Positions 38,260 to 50,228 of a stretch of DNA of 64,000 nt are shown in pieces. Source of the stretch: Maea johnstoni (Eukaryota; Annelida; Polychaeta; Spionida; Magelonidae); contig OZ012693.1 in NCBI GenBank assembly GCA_963942565.1, forward strand, positions 8,247,111 to 8,311,110, given 5' to 3'. Every line of letters begins with the position of its first letter. Position 1 is the first letter of the stretch. A program made the translations under genes and the position numbers. The notes under the pieces were generated by a model. The model was given only the letters and a program-made list of their open reading frames with translations, was not told the origin of the DNA and did no database searches.

Positions 38260-38700
38260 TGTTTTTAATCCTTCTCAGCCCGTAAATATCACTTAATTGG
38301 TGCCGAATAGTCCAAGCGAAGTGCCAACATCAACTTCTGCAGATAGTCGGTGCCTGTGGTGCCTTGCGTCTTTGTACACCAAGTGCCCTTTTCCAAGAAC
38401 GCACCTCGCAGAGCACAACAGCGAGACAAGGAACCAGTAGTGTTTGCCCGAGATGACCTTGTAGCTGCTAAAACAGCACCTATATCCAAATGAAAAAACA
38501 GCCGACTGCACCACTGTACACAGCTCTGTTTTCTTCCGTGTGGAAGGCTTATAGTTATTTTAGGTACTCTCAGCGTATATGTTTTGTAATATGCACTCTT
38601 GAAATGGTCTATATATGGACGTAGATGTGCTTGAAGATGTGCTTGAAGATGCGTTGCCATGGCAACGGCTTCACGCTTTTCCCTTTTAATGATTTTCTTT
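38260..38700 (-). promoter_or_regulatory. Presumed promoter/5' UTR of KCC exon 1a
   Basis: This region upstream of the exon 1a ATG is richer in G+C and CpG than its surroundings and holds a perfect RFX site (38653-38666). The transcription start cannot be placed. An open frame of 123 codons across it (38289-38660) begins inside the RFX palindrome and is not credible as a protein. Confidence 0.45.
38653..38666. promoter_or_regulatory. Perfect palindromic X-box (RFX binding site)
   Basis: GTTGCCATGGCAAC fits the RFX consensus GTNRCCNNRGYAAC at every position and is fully palindromic. It lies about 390 bp upstream of the exon 1a start codon. RFX factors drive ciliary and neuronal genes in animals. 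Function here is inference. Confidence 0.65.
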
Positions 38701-41700
38701 CGTGTTACTGAAGCTTTATTTAATTTTTTGCTCTTTCAATAACTAGACATTGTCATTTCGGTCGAACTTGGGACAATATTTTTGGTGGAAATATATGGCA
38801 TAAGGGGTTCCCGCGTACAATACGACTAATAGGATTATTGAAAAAAATTCACAATACATGTAGTCTCTCAGGAACTAAACACTCTAGCATGCTAAATAAA
38901 GCAGGATGAGTACTGCATATGAAAAGTTTCAATTTACGACGAAAACGGCATTTCTGATAGTTTGCAATATAGTACATGTATTTATTATTTCTATTTCTTT
39001 TTGTGGGATATAGCACATACTAACAGGTCTAACCGTGATAACCACTTAAGATAAATAAGATGATGTAGGCCTACGCTGTTTAGATGTTATCTATCGGCAA
39101 TGTCCTGCTTCACATAACCTGATAACGGGGTTGATTTCATATGAGACAGACAATCGCGTACTTGGGCATTACCAGATACCCTGGTGGTGTTGGGGGAGGA
39201 TGTACATTTTTAAAGACATTTGTTTCCAAATTTTCTGGGACAGCTGAAGTTTTTTTGTCTTTTTTTCATATTCTCGGAGCCGCCCTTTCTTTTTCCAAAT
39301 TTTCTGAGACAGATTATTTATTTACTTTTTAAATGTTACGATGCGAGGAAAAATGATAAGTATGATGTTGTTGATGATAGTATTTAAATATATTATACTA
39401 CCTTTAAGATGCATTTTTTTGAAAGTGGGTATTCTTTAGCTGTTTTTCATTTTTCACTTATATTTTTTCAAGTATTCTAGTCATATGTCTTTTTTGTATT
39501 TTATCAATTATTTTCATAAGTTCAACTCTATAATCTCGGTATGGATGGTATTTTTCAACGAATCTGTATTGTTTTTATTTTGTCTTAACATGTAGCTTAG
39601 CAGGATGATATTTTCAGGAGTGATCTAATCCTCATAAAATTAGCGAAAGTTAGTTAGAATCCAACTACCTCAAACCGATACTTAGCCAGGAAATTTAAAG
39701 TGGGGTTCATTTTATCTGAGTTGAGTATGAGAAGACGCGTGGTATGCGAGCGCATAGCAGCCGGGGTCTGTGGACCTTGAATGTCCCACAGAAGATCTAG
39801 GGACCTAGACATTCTAAAACGCATTTCACCCATTTCTTGGCATTTGAAATGTGAACTACTCCAAAGCAAATATATCTTTAAAAGATGTTCATGGACAGAT
39901 TATTATTTTCCAAATAATCAGAGACATATTTTATTTTTCAATTTTCAGAGACATGATTTATTTCAAAAATGTACATATCTAGAAATTCCAAAAAGATATA
40001 TTGGTATGCGGTAATATCTACACAAGAAGCCATTTCCAGGAAATATCAGATAAAATACTAACCATTATTAAATTATGGTGCAACGAAAAATGTACTTACA
40101 AATGTTATAGGATGACTCTCTAGCCAATTAATCTCCTGGCAAACGATCTTTTGCAAAACAAATCACGAAGTATTGAGCAATATCTTCCAATAGTAGACAA
40201 ATCTCATATTACTATTAGCTTCAGTTATCATTATGTGGCTCTTGTAATATAATCTTATGAGTAAGGCATCCGCTCTGCGTACAAGGAATGATTGACGAAG
40301 TAATATATTGTTATCTGGTTATGATTGTTTAACATTTTCCTTGACTCTTTGCGAAATATTAAACAATAAAACATGCTTTACAAAAAAAACTAGAACAAAA
40401 AAGAAGTGTCACTGAGTTGAATTCCAAGCTTTTTCACAGAGCCTTATGAACCTCGTATTCACCTCAAATGTAAGGTTCAACATATATCCGCTTGGCGGCA
40501 GCACATGCCGCATTCATCCGAACGTTGCCCTTATATTTCTATCTACTTAGTTACACCAGAGATATATATTTGTATTACAGGTCACTGGTTACTCATAGAT
40601 TCAAAAACAAAAATGAACTAATGGAGATATTGTTATAGATATTTTAGGTGCAATATATATGGCAAATCTGCTACAAAAATTAAAACCATGCGAAGTTGTG
40701 TAACTTCACTGGTATTTTGTTTAAGTTAAAAACATGTTATTTTGCTAACATTATGAATCAATCATTTCAAACAAGTCTCTCTATTAGTACTTTTTGCCAT
40801 TCAGTCAATTGCCTATTGAGGGCAAAAAACTCATTCATATAGCTGCATGCTGAGCAGACGGCCATTTTGTAAAACAAATAACAAAATAAGTTTATATAAG
40901 GGGAAAGTTCAAGGGCAAACAGTGTCGTTCAAATACTAGTAGTGTCTCCATTGTGGCTTGCATTTACTGGTTGAGTTACTTGATTAATTGTTTTGAGACA
41001 AAAAGATCTTCAACGAAAAATCTATTACTAACAAAAAAAATCGAAGTTAAAGAAATAATTACCTGTTCAGGGAAAAAAGATGTAAAAATGTTGAACAAAA
41101 AAGTCGACTTCATTTTGTGTTTTTTTTGTTCCGGCAACTCCGTGAGTCGGGAAACAATCTCCATGATCTCATCTTTTTGTGGTGCATTCAGCATCATGTC
41201 CAAGTTCTATCTTCCGCATTCCCAACTGCTTAGTATTAAAGTTAATATCAGCTATGCAAAAAGCAATCACATCGTTGTTGTTTGTTTTGTTTACCTATGT
41301 ATCTAATCGACTGCTTTTCACCTGAATATTTATTCCATTTTGAATATATTATTGTATATTTGTTCAGCATTGAATTTTTGTTGAGTTGAATTTTATTTTA
41401 CTTTTGTTCACTATGTTTTCTTGTTTTTTTTATCACAACTGGATCAATTTGCTGTCAATATTTTGAAGCAAACAGCATGCTATACTCCTACTACAATTTT
41501 ACATAGGCACATTTTACAACGCTGCAGAAAAGTATGGCCAGCCAAAGAGAAAGATACTTAGTGAAATATTTTAATTCCAGAATATTTTCCTTTTAATACA
41601 ATATATTGAACAGTTTTTGCGATTTTTTCTCTTGGGCGATTGTTTCGTTCAGTTAATAAAAATCATGTAGTAAATTATTTTGTTCAGTATTTTTCTAGCC

Positions 41701-42408
41701 GTTAAAAAAGTAAAATATTTGTTGAGAAAACTATTCGTTCAATAAGCGTTTGTTCAATGTATAGAGGTAAATCGTTCAGGAAGAAAAAAACGTTCAGTAG
41801 AATATCTTTAAGTAATGCCAGGGACAATCTATTTACAAATAGACCTCTCTAGTAATGCACACACATGCCCTCCCTCTTGGCATTGCAGCAAAACATGATG
41901 ACGGCACGGCTTGGCTTGGGGTAGAAAAATATTGTCTCACAGCGTGTTGTCTCCCTGTACACAGACATGGAACGTTTTTGGTTCCTTACTTTATAATATT
42001 GAATTTTCCCAAAAACTTGGTCTCTTCAGACGAGCATTCTGGGTATCGAATTTTAATGGATTTTCTTGAAATTTGTTTTTATGTGGCTATGATCATTTCG
42101 GAGGGAAGTTCTTTCAATAAGTAGTTTATTCAATCTCGAAAAAAATAACCTTTTTCTATTTTTTGACAAAATAACTGTAAGAAGTGATTATAAACTTTGA
42201 GGGCAGCGAATATATTAAAAATGATGCTCTAACCTCTTAAGAGCTATGTCAAAGTCATGATAACATTGAGAACTTAATAAAGGATGCTCATCGAAAATAC
42301 CATAAGCGCCCAGAGGAGGCTAAATATGTGGCATTTGTTTATCACAAGTGTCTGATATAGTGAAAGGGGAGCCTTCACTGTTCCTTTGGAGTTGAGCAAA
42401 CCAAGAAT

Positions 42409-42822
42409 TATGGAATTCCATAAATGCCACTTAATTATGAAATTCCATAAATCACTAACGGAATTTCCATAAATGTGCAGCATTAACGGAATTCCATGAA
42501 TCATTTATGGGAATCCATAATTATGCACATTTATAGAATTCCATAGATAATTTATGGAATTCCATGTATGATTTATGGAATTCCATAATTAAATGACATT
42601 TATTGAATTCCATAAATAATTTTTGGAATTTCATAAATATGATCATTTATGGAATTCCCTGAATGATTTATGGAATTCCCTGAATGATTTATGGAATTAT
42701 GTAAATGATTTATGGAATTCCATAAATTCCAGTTATCTATGGAATTCCTTGAATGATTTATGGAATACCATTATTGGCAACATTTATGGAATTCCATAAA
42801 TCATTTATGGAATTCCACAAAT
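42409..42822. repeat. Palindromic minisatellite (TTTATGGAATTCCATAAAT units)
   Basis: About 18 degenerate units of 20-30 bp built on the palindrome ATTTATGGAATTCCATAAAT. The array stops within about 10 bp of the TTAA that begins the composite transposon. Confidence 0.92.
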
Positions 42823-43926
42823 GCTTACTTAAAAAGGATGCCCGCACCAGTTTTATTTTCGATTGTTGGAGACGTCCCATTGTTGCGTATATTACGGGAG
42901 TCAGGCATACGTGACATGAACGTCGGGGACGGATGGGGTATTTATCCCGCTTTAGCGTACTGTTGAGGGATATGGCAATAACTTTTCCGCCCTGCATACG
43001 AGTGCAACGATTTTTTAATAATAAAATATGGACCTTCTACCATACGTGTGCGTGAATGTGGTGGATAAATTACGTTTTTCGTAATTTATATTGTTCGCCA
43101 TTCAAAATTAGGTCTCACAACGCTTTTGGAAATTTCAGTTTTATTTTGCTGAGACTTTGAATCAGAGGAAGCACAGTGATCTTCTGAACAACTTTTAATC
43201 ATGGGGTCAGCAACTGTGTGTTTTTTCGCATATTTTTGAAAAAATAATGTAATTTATGTCATGAACGTCTCATTCTCCCTAACTGGTATCCTTTCTTGCT
43301 AATCCCTTGAGAGATACTGTAACTGTCAAAAATACTGTTCTGACATGTTAAAATTATTCTTTTGGTGTTATATAAGAATTATGGGTCAAAACCCGGGAAT
43401 TCAACAAACAATTTTTAACCCAACATTGGTATGTCAGAATTGCCGAATTGATTTTTCCTGTAAACATTTGTCTGAACTATCTATACAGTGCTCTTAACAA
43501 GAAGAAAATAAAGAAAATTACGGGTCTTCGGGTTAGTTCTCGCATCACATATGGTTAAAGTTTATAAAATAGGACTTTTTGGGCAGATTTTCATAAAAAT
43601 GGTATAAAATAGTAACCCTGTTGGTAACGTATTTGCTTATTCTTACATAAGATATTGTTTAGTGAGGGAATCCCATTTTATATATAGGTAATTGATCATA
43701 CATATTTTCTATTAGATGTGCAATTCATCAAATACAATGAATATGAAAATCATGGAGACTGCTGAATTTGACCAATTAGTAAGACAGCATTTAGACAAGA
43801 CCAGGGTGCTAAGACAGGTTAAATGGTAAGGAGTCAGTATACGTGGTATCTGAAGTATCCACCTGCTAGCTGATACCTGTTCTAGTACTATTACTGACCT
43901 GTTGGTAGATTCTGAGATAAATATTC

Positions 43927-44401
43927 CCGGGGGGGGGGGGGCACTCAGGTACAGAGGGGACGCATACGCTCGTTATCAAAATTTACAAATACCCCTAAAG
44001 CACTGATTTCTGGCCAAAAAAGCACCCTTATTTTAATAAAAACGCTGACTTTTTCCAGTTAATAAACACCCATTCTTTAATCAAAACACTGACATTGGAT
44101 GAACGGGAACACGTATTTTAACTTTAGATTTTATAATCCTCTGCCTGTTTAGCGGCATCAAGTGGCGGCAGCAAACTCGGAAGCCCAGTTACTTCGGGAG
44201 TCACTCGGTGTCAGAGCCGCGTATATTTCATGGATTGTGAGCGGATTTCACCCCCATACTCCGTACTTGGGTACAAAAAGGTACCCTACATTTACAAAAT
44301 TGCTGACATGCGGAGGTCTTAAAATAGACCTTCGAAATACGTAACGCGGGTGCGACCCCCCTCTGTACCTGAGTGCCCCCCCCCCCCCCCCCCCCCCCGG
44401 G
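43927..44401. mobile_element. CCCGGG-end MITE nested in the 3.6-kb element
   Basis: The ends are CCC followed by a long G run, then GCACTCAGGTACAGAGGGG; the right end is its complement CCCCTCTGTACCTGAGTGC followed by a C run and GGG. The 8-bp flanks are AAATATTC (43919-43926) and ATATATTC (44402-44409), seven of eight matching, as in hAT elements. The element is 475 bp and non-coding. The G/C runs make its length prone to sequencing error. Confidence 0.8.
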
Positions 44402-45419
44402 ATATATTCCAGAGATCAACCATATGGTATGCATAGTATCTCTATCCAGGTCTTTGGTCTCCTTTCCTATCAAACAATTGAATATTTCGCCACAGTTTCC
44501 ACTAAATATAGTTCCAATGTACCTGCTGATGTTTTTCAAAGTATCAAACATGTCAGTGCGTTAATCCTCGGCCTTGGGCATTGCATGACTACATATCGTA
44601 AATATTCAATTATATAGAGGTCGAAATTGGTCGAAAAACACGCTCTAAAAATATGCGTACATATCTTTAGACGAACGTCATCTGACTTATGAGTATCATT
44701 AACAGACATCGCCTGCCCCAATATTTACGTTACAGTCGGTTTGATGTGTTTTTGACCAACAGCAATCGACGATTAAAGATACTAGCAATTGGTGTCGCAT
44801 CGTTTTTCTAGTATTGTCTTAGCAATGAAGAAACGCCGACATTTATAGTTTATATTTTGCATTCAATATAACTCATCTGAGTGCAAATTTACTGCCAGTA
44901 GCCTCCACGCAGGGCTTGTAACTTGATAAAGACTAGTTCGTACGTGGCTACCTGATGAATTTATTACGTTTTTTAAAGTCGGTCCATCTCTCACATAATG
45001 ACATTTCTTTAAAGTCACCTTCATTTTATTAGATTTTATACATATTATTTAAAACTGAATAAAACTTGAAAATGAATGTTCACTGCACGATAACAAAAAT
45101 ACTGATTGGCCATTCAAATGTATGGAAATAGAGCCGACGGCCAAAATTGAAATTGCACGGTGACGTTATAGTCGCATGGTGACAATTTTTCATTTCCCCG
45201 TAATAAAGACTTGTTTATAAGTGTATTGTGTTGCTTGCATATTTCTCCATAGTCGCTATTTTAAAGAGAAATACATAAGTATGGGGATGGGGGTATTTAA
45301 AATAATTAATTCAAAACCATTGGTGCGGGAGGTCTTGATAAATGATAAATCTTTTTATGGAGGCATAAAATTGTCGGGTCCCCTCCCCCCCCCCCCCCCT
45401 CCACTAGCTGCACGCACTT

Positions 45420-45980
45420 AGCTGACATAGGTAGAGACTGGTCGTGAAAGTAATCCCTCTGGCGACTCTAACAAAGGTAATTTCCCTATTGTTGCCACGG
45501 GACGTAGACAATTTTGCTTGCCAAAAAGTGTAAAACGTACCCTATCACTCGTAGCTCTGTGGCAAGAAAAGTAACTCGGAACACCCCCATTTTTTTTACA
45601 TATATCGAATGCAATTTTACAGAGCAAGAACATATCAAAAGATAAAAAAATCCTTCGGACTAGATATTTTTTTACAACTCATAATGTGTGATATATTGCC
45701 CTATGTTTGCTTCTTAGCGAGCGCAACACGACTCCAACAGTGGGAGTTCCCTCCTATTGTTGCCACAACAATAGGGAAACAAAGGGTGCGTCATTGTCTT
45801 TCTATTTTCATAAAAAAGCAAAAAACGTACCCTTTCGCTCATAGCTCTGCAGCAAAAAAAGTAGCTCGAAACACCCCCATTTTTTTTTCAAGTATGGAAT
45901 GCAAATTTACAGGGCAACGACATATCAAAAAATGAAAAAATCCTTCGGACTCAGATTTTTTTTACAATTCGTTACGTGTG
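45420..45980. repeat. Diverged tandem duplication, about 270-290 bp
   Basis: CCTATTGTTGCCAC, AACGTACCCT..CGCTC.TAGCTCTG, ACACCCCCATTTTTTTT and AAAAAATCCTTCGGACT occur twice in the same order (first near 45485-45660, second near 45752-45950). Both copies are inside the 3.6-kb element. Confidence 0.85.
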
Positions 45981-46498
45981 ATAAATTGCTTTATATTTTC
46001 GTCCGTTTTGGAAAAAAGGTGAAGATTTTTAACTCAACCCCTACCATTCCACCTTAGGCTATGCAGAAAATATAGAAGGTATTGGAAAACAGTTTGTGCA
46101 AGCAAAGAGGGGAACTACTCTTTTAACTGCATGCAAATTTACGCTTATGAAGATCGACAATTTATTTTTCTGTGCACGAAAAACCCAGAATGAGCTGAAA
46201 ATGTCAAAATGCGCTCTGTGGCGGCCCCTTTTCCCTCAAATGGCCACTTTTCAAAAATCACAAAATTGTCTCTAGCAAAAAAAATCGGCCAAACAGCCAA
46301 TTTATTTTTAAATTTCCTTTAGTTTTGTCCCACAATGTATAACATATCCAAAAATTAGAAAAATCCGAGGACAAAAAAAAAACTGGTGCGGGCATCCTTA
46401 AGAGCACTTCGGCTTGCCATAAGGCTGGAGGTTTTTTTGCACAAGGCACGAAATCTACTGAATGGCCTACAACTTTCCGCGTGTGCCTTTACATATCC

Positions 46499-46502
<4 letters not shown>

Positions 46503-46541
<39 letters not shown>
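46503..46541. repeat. GT dinucleotide microsatellite
   Basis: About 19 GT repeats, roughly 280 bp upstream of the TRIM start codon. Confidence 0.95.
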
Positions 46542-46545
<4 letters not shown>

Positions 46546-46559
46546 TGAGTATTCTAAGC

Positions 46560-46821
46560 ATAAACTCTGCATTGGCCATTAAGGTGCCACCTGTGAAGAA
46601 TTGGAAACGTGAATCCTACCACATAGCGACACCTACCGGATGACCGAAACACTAAGTTTCCGTGAATGCACGGAACACCCCGGCGTTCTCTCGGTAGTTT
46701 CCGTCGTCTCAAAACTAATTTAGGTCAACAGCAATGGCGGCGGCCTGCGCCCACAGACGAAAGTGTTGCCACTTTGTTTGAATTTTCTGACCTCAATATT
46801 GCAATTTAAAGGTAATGCACG
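46560..46821 (+). promoter_or_regulatory. Presumed promoter/5' UTR of the TIF1-like gene, with a short uORF
   Basis: The CpG content rises between the transposon end and the start codon. A 15-codon upstream frame starts at 46734 (GCAATGGCGGCGGCC, G at -3 and +4) and ends TGA at 46781. The core ATGGCGGC recalls YY1 sites at translation starts. The transcription start is not determined. Confidence 0.4.
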
Positions 46822-46969
46822 ATGGAAGCTCAAACTACGGAAGTACCTCCTCCGGATATATCAGCCATATGTGCTATTTGCAAAGACAGCTTTCAATCGC
46901 GGGAGCCAAAACTTCTTCCATGTCTTCACACTTTCTGCAAACCGTGTATTTTGTTGGAGGCCGGGCAAG
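46822..46969 (+). CDS. TIF1-family TRIM protein (TRIM24/TRIM33-like), exon 1: RING
   Basis: The start is [20 protein letters not shown], in context GCACGATGG. The exon encodes 49 codons plus one base and ends CAAG|GTGAGT (phase 1). It holds the first six zinc ligands of a C3HC4 RING (C17, C20, C34, H36, C39, C42); the last pair, C55 and C58, comes from exon 2. Family knowledge: TIF1 proteins are nuclear ubiquitin (and SUMO) E3 ligases and chromatin co-regulators; TRIM33 acts on Smad4 and TGF-beta output. The RING recruits E2 enzymes. The four exons read through in frame with all junction phases matching. Whether this is orthologous to TRIM24, 28 or 33 cannot be told without the PHD and bromodomain, which lie beyond the right edge. 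Confidence 0.9.
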
Positions 46970-48195
46970 GTGAGTGTTGTAGTTTTATTCATTGTAAGCG
47001 ACATGATAAACACTTAACTTGGTGTGATCAATATATGATCATAAAAGCTAACCTCGGATAAAACATGTGCGTTTCTATTCGAGACATGATTTTGATACGC
47101 CTACTTTTTAAACTAGAATCAGTTTGTGTATGGACACATTCATTCAAACGGCTGAAGCCATAGCCAGCAGAGAAGCCAGAAGGCCCTGAGAACTTGAGGG
47201 TCAGGAAAAGTTCAATTGTTTTGGTTAATTCATTTGTCCATGGATCTCACTTGGTCAGGTGGATCTAAATAGGGCTGAGTTGCTGCTTGAAGCAGTAGGA
47301 ACAGAACCAAAAACAGGTCATTTTCTAGCCTGGAATTGGTCTAGAAATGTACACATCAGACAGCTCTGAGGAAAGTTATGTGTCACAAAATTTGAGCCTG
47401 ATATATTAATGTGCAAAGCTCATTTCCTGTGTATTATCTCATGCTATGAATTACTGTAATTGGAAGTGGAGATTGGGTTGTTTCTGACCTGTCCTTGACT
47501 CATTGCCCATCATGCAATACTTTAGTGGGGACACCGTACCCCAGTAACTAGGCTAGAGCACTGTGATATGGGATAGCTGAATATGAAGTGACCAGACAGT
47601 CTGGTGGTCAAAACAGCCAATCTCTGAATGGCCATCTGCATAAGGGGTCTTTCAATTAAAATCATTTTAGTAACAGGATTCAAGTGTTATGGCAATTTAG
47701 GCAGACTGCCTTTCTTGTATTGTCCTTTTTGACCAACATTCTGTACATGGTTGCTGGTCCACAGGAAATTTGTTCAATTAACATCACTTAGCAAGCTAAG
47801 CAGCATCAGAAATTTGGAAGGTCTATGCTCCAGATAATCCTTTCTTTCTAGTCACAATATAATACACTAATCTCATATAAAATGGACCATACTGGAAGAT
47901 CAAGTTCAAACAAGTATATAAGTAATTTTCCCCTCTGCAAAAGAAGACTTATATGTACAAAATTAACTGTGGTACTCAAGCAAATTGGCTCTGGTGGTTT
48001 CAGGTTTCCCCCCAAGTAAACGGTCTATATTGTGTATTCTTACATATTTTTTCTGCCTTTATTTGATTATTCAAAATGTGTTGTTGGATGCCTGAATGAT
48101 ATCAATTTCAAAGTCGAGTAAGCATACACCGCACATGGCAGACTTTTTTACTCTACGAAGTGTATATAATATACTCTTGGAGTTGCTTGAACAAG

Positions 48196-48546
48196 CAGGC
48201 CTCAATGAGTTAACTCAAAATGTAACTGGCCCCATAGTCCTGACCAGTAACACCTAGGATCTACTGGTCCTGCAAATTTTTTACTTGTCCTGCAAATTTT
48301 TCTTTAACAAAGGAAGTAAAAACATAGCATTAAATTCACGGACAACATTTATTTTCATATATTTTATCTTTATTTATTTCCAAAAAAAAATGGGGACATT
48401 CTTGAGAGGAAACTGGTTTACAAGAATGTCCCCAAATGATTACTGATCCTGTAGGACCAGTTGAGGTCTCTTTTACTGGCCCAAAGCCATTTTTGGGAAT
48501 CTTTATTGGCCTGGGGCCAGCGGTTCACTGTTAGCGTCAAGCCCTG
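48196..48546. mobile_element. CAGGGCTCGA-end MITE, module 1
   Basis: CAGGCCTCAATGAGTTAACT to TGTTAGCGTCAAGCCCTG, same family as 18236-18579. The flanks ACAAG and ACATA agree in three of five bases, so this copy is older or its TSD has decayed. Confidence 0.78.
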
Positions 48547-48574
48547 ACATAGATCACGTGATTATTATTATACT

Positions 48575-49345
48575 AGGGATTTAGCCAGAGCCAGGCAACT
48601 AGGTTGCTGAAAAATGGCAAGGGAGGACTGCTGAGTGGCGCTGGTCTTAAGACTGCGTGTCATTTGGATGCCCAACCATATAAAAATCACACATCAGGTC
48701 ACCCAAATTATTTTGCAGTGAATTTCTGAGAATGGCAATTTCAAACAAATGTATACATACTGAAAGTTTTTACCTCTAATGTAATTGCTATGGCAGTGCT
48801 TTGACAATGACAAGCTATTGTTCATAAACCCAATAACTTGCAATTTAAGTAAGTACATGTATGTTAATAACTGAACATTATTTAGATATTTTGTGGTCTC
48901 GTTTGAAAAATAAGAACATCCCAAGGCTCGACACTAAGGGCTGCCCTACTGCCCTGGGCAGGTAAATATTTATAAAATGGCTGAAGGGCAGGTAAATATC
49001 AGAGTCTGCCTGCCCTACATGGCAGGTAAGAATTTACCATGTAACTTCAGAGATACTATATTTATAACACAAGGGAAATCCAATATTTTTGCTCACAAGT
49101 TCAGATAAAGCTATATAGCAGGAAAACAGTTAAGTGGTGCAAGTATAGTGCATACAGAAAAGTCACTTTTATTTTCATTCTATCACACCTGTTTTAAGGG
49201 CAGGTCAAAATTTTGTCGGGCAGGTAGAAATTAAAGTTTACCTGCCTTACTTGGCAAGTGCCTTCAAAAGTTAATTTTGAGCCCTGCACATAGTTTACCC
49301 TTGCCAAATTTGACACCCAGTTTTAATATCCTGGCTAAGTCCTTG
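48575..49345. mobile_element. TTAGCCAG-end hAT-like MITE, interrupted by another MITE
   Basis: The left part has GGATTTAGCCAG and TTTGGATGCCCAACCAT. The right part has GACACCCAGTTTTAATATCC and TGGCTAAGTCCTTG. The same order appears uninterrupted at 56651-56963. The element at 48922-49286 splits it. Confidence 0.65.
48922..49286. mobile_element. CAGGGCTCGA-end MITE, module 2 (GGGCAGGT repeats), nested
   Basis: It runs from CAAGGCTCGACACTAAGGGC to TTAATTTTGAGCCCTG. The inside carries repeated CTGCCCT/GGGCAGGTAAAT words. It interrupts the older MITE at 48575-49345. The 5-bp flanks do not match. Confidence 0.72.
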
Positions 49346-49750
49346 CAGCAGCTGTAAACCTTTATCTTCAATGCTTGGAAAAATAACACCCCATTAACTG
49401 ACTGCCTAAGTGCTTAGTAATTAGATATTGCTAATTGGCTGTGTTTTCTAAAATTGGTACTTTGAGACTTTTTGAGTCAGCAGTTTCCAGACGTTTAGTA
49501 TTTCCTCACCTGATACCATAGATTCAGTATTCTATTGATGAAACTTTCTCTCTTTCTTCTGGAATGACTTCCTAATATGAGTGTGTAAATTAGACTCTGT
49601 TGTACTAAACACAGTGACACCTGTACAATCCAATGGTCAATAGTTTGAATCTCAACTACAAGACCTTATTACTTGTCTAAATGAGGATAGATATGCATCA
49701 TAGACACCCTGGCTGATTTATAGAACTAGAATATTTCTGGAGCTCTTGAC

Positions 49751-50164
49751 TAGGGCTGTGCTCATCAGCCATTTTTTTGCGATCCGATTAATTGCCTAAT
49801 TTTTCTCGATGTCAATTTTCTCGATTCGATTCTGTCGCGCGCGGTAGTGCTTGGAAAAGTGTGGTGGGGGCCGGACCCGCACCATGTAAAATACATTGCG
49901 TGGCTCTCTCCACACTTCTCCAAGTACTACAGCGCGCGATAGTTTCTATCGTAGTGCAGTTTCAATGGCGGCCGGCTGTGGCCGGCTCAGCGCCGCGGTC
50001 TTTTTAAAGAATAGGGTAGACTCTTTTGTATTTTGGGGGTAGGGAAAACAATGGAGGTAGGGGGGGGGGCGTATCGAGTTCGGCAATCGATGTCCTCTCA
50101 TGTTGAACATCGATCTTACGACTTTGCCGATCACTCGATGTTGTGCCTATCGAGCCCAGCCCTA
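49751..50164. mobile_element. hAT-type MITE with exact 8-bp TSD (414 bp)
   Basis: The ends are TAGGGCTGTGCTCATC and GAGCCCAGCCCTA. CTCTTGAC is duplicated exactly at 49743-49750 and 50165-50172. The termini contain TTCTCGATTCGATTC and ATCGATG-like words, as in the element at 14990-15838. A GC-rich inner part has CGCGCGCGGTAGTGCTTGG with an approximate reverse complement at about 49915-49945. Non-coding. Confidence 0.88.
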
Positions 50165-50228
50165 CTCTTGACTGATTCAGATGTGCACCATCTCTACCTT
50201 CCTTCAAGTCTTGATACCTAAAAGCAAT

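Larger units (their letters stand above)
42833..46397. mobile_element. 3.6-kb TTAA-flanked DNA element, composite, no recognised transposase
   Basis: A 19-bp inverted repeat, GGATGCCCGCACCAGTTTT at 42837-42855 and its complement at 46379-46397, closes the element. TTAA lies at both borders (42829-42832 and 46398-46401). The inside is more CpG-rich than the flanks and includes a nested hAT-like MITE (43927-44401) and a tandem duplication (45420-45980). No long frame resembles a transposase, so it is probably a non-autonomous or deleted piggyBac/Kolobok-type element. Three extra A residues at the left border make the exact end uncertain. Confidence 0.6.
38701..46821. other. Intergenic region between the divergent KCC and TRIM genes
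   Basis: 38.7-42.4 kb is AT-rich with no exon seen; two stretches near 39140-39330 and 39890-40010 share TTTTCAGAGACA-like words and may be remnants of one element. 42.4-42.83 kb is a palindromic minisatellite. 42.83-46.4 kb is a composite transposon with a nested MITE. 46.4-46.82 kb is the presumed TRIM promoter. Confidence 0.6.

Noticed and set aside
38289-38660. 123-codon minus-strand frame upstream of exon 1a
   Set aside because: It starts inside the RFX palindrome, has no recognisable domain, and overlaps the presumed promoter; a 74-codon start lies inside the same stretch in another frame.
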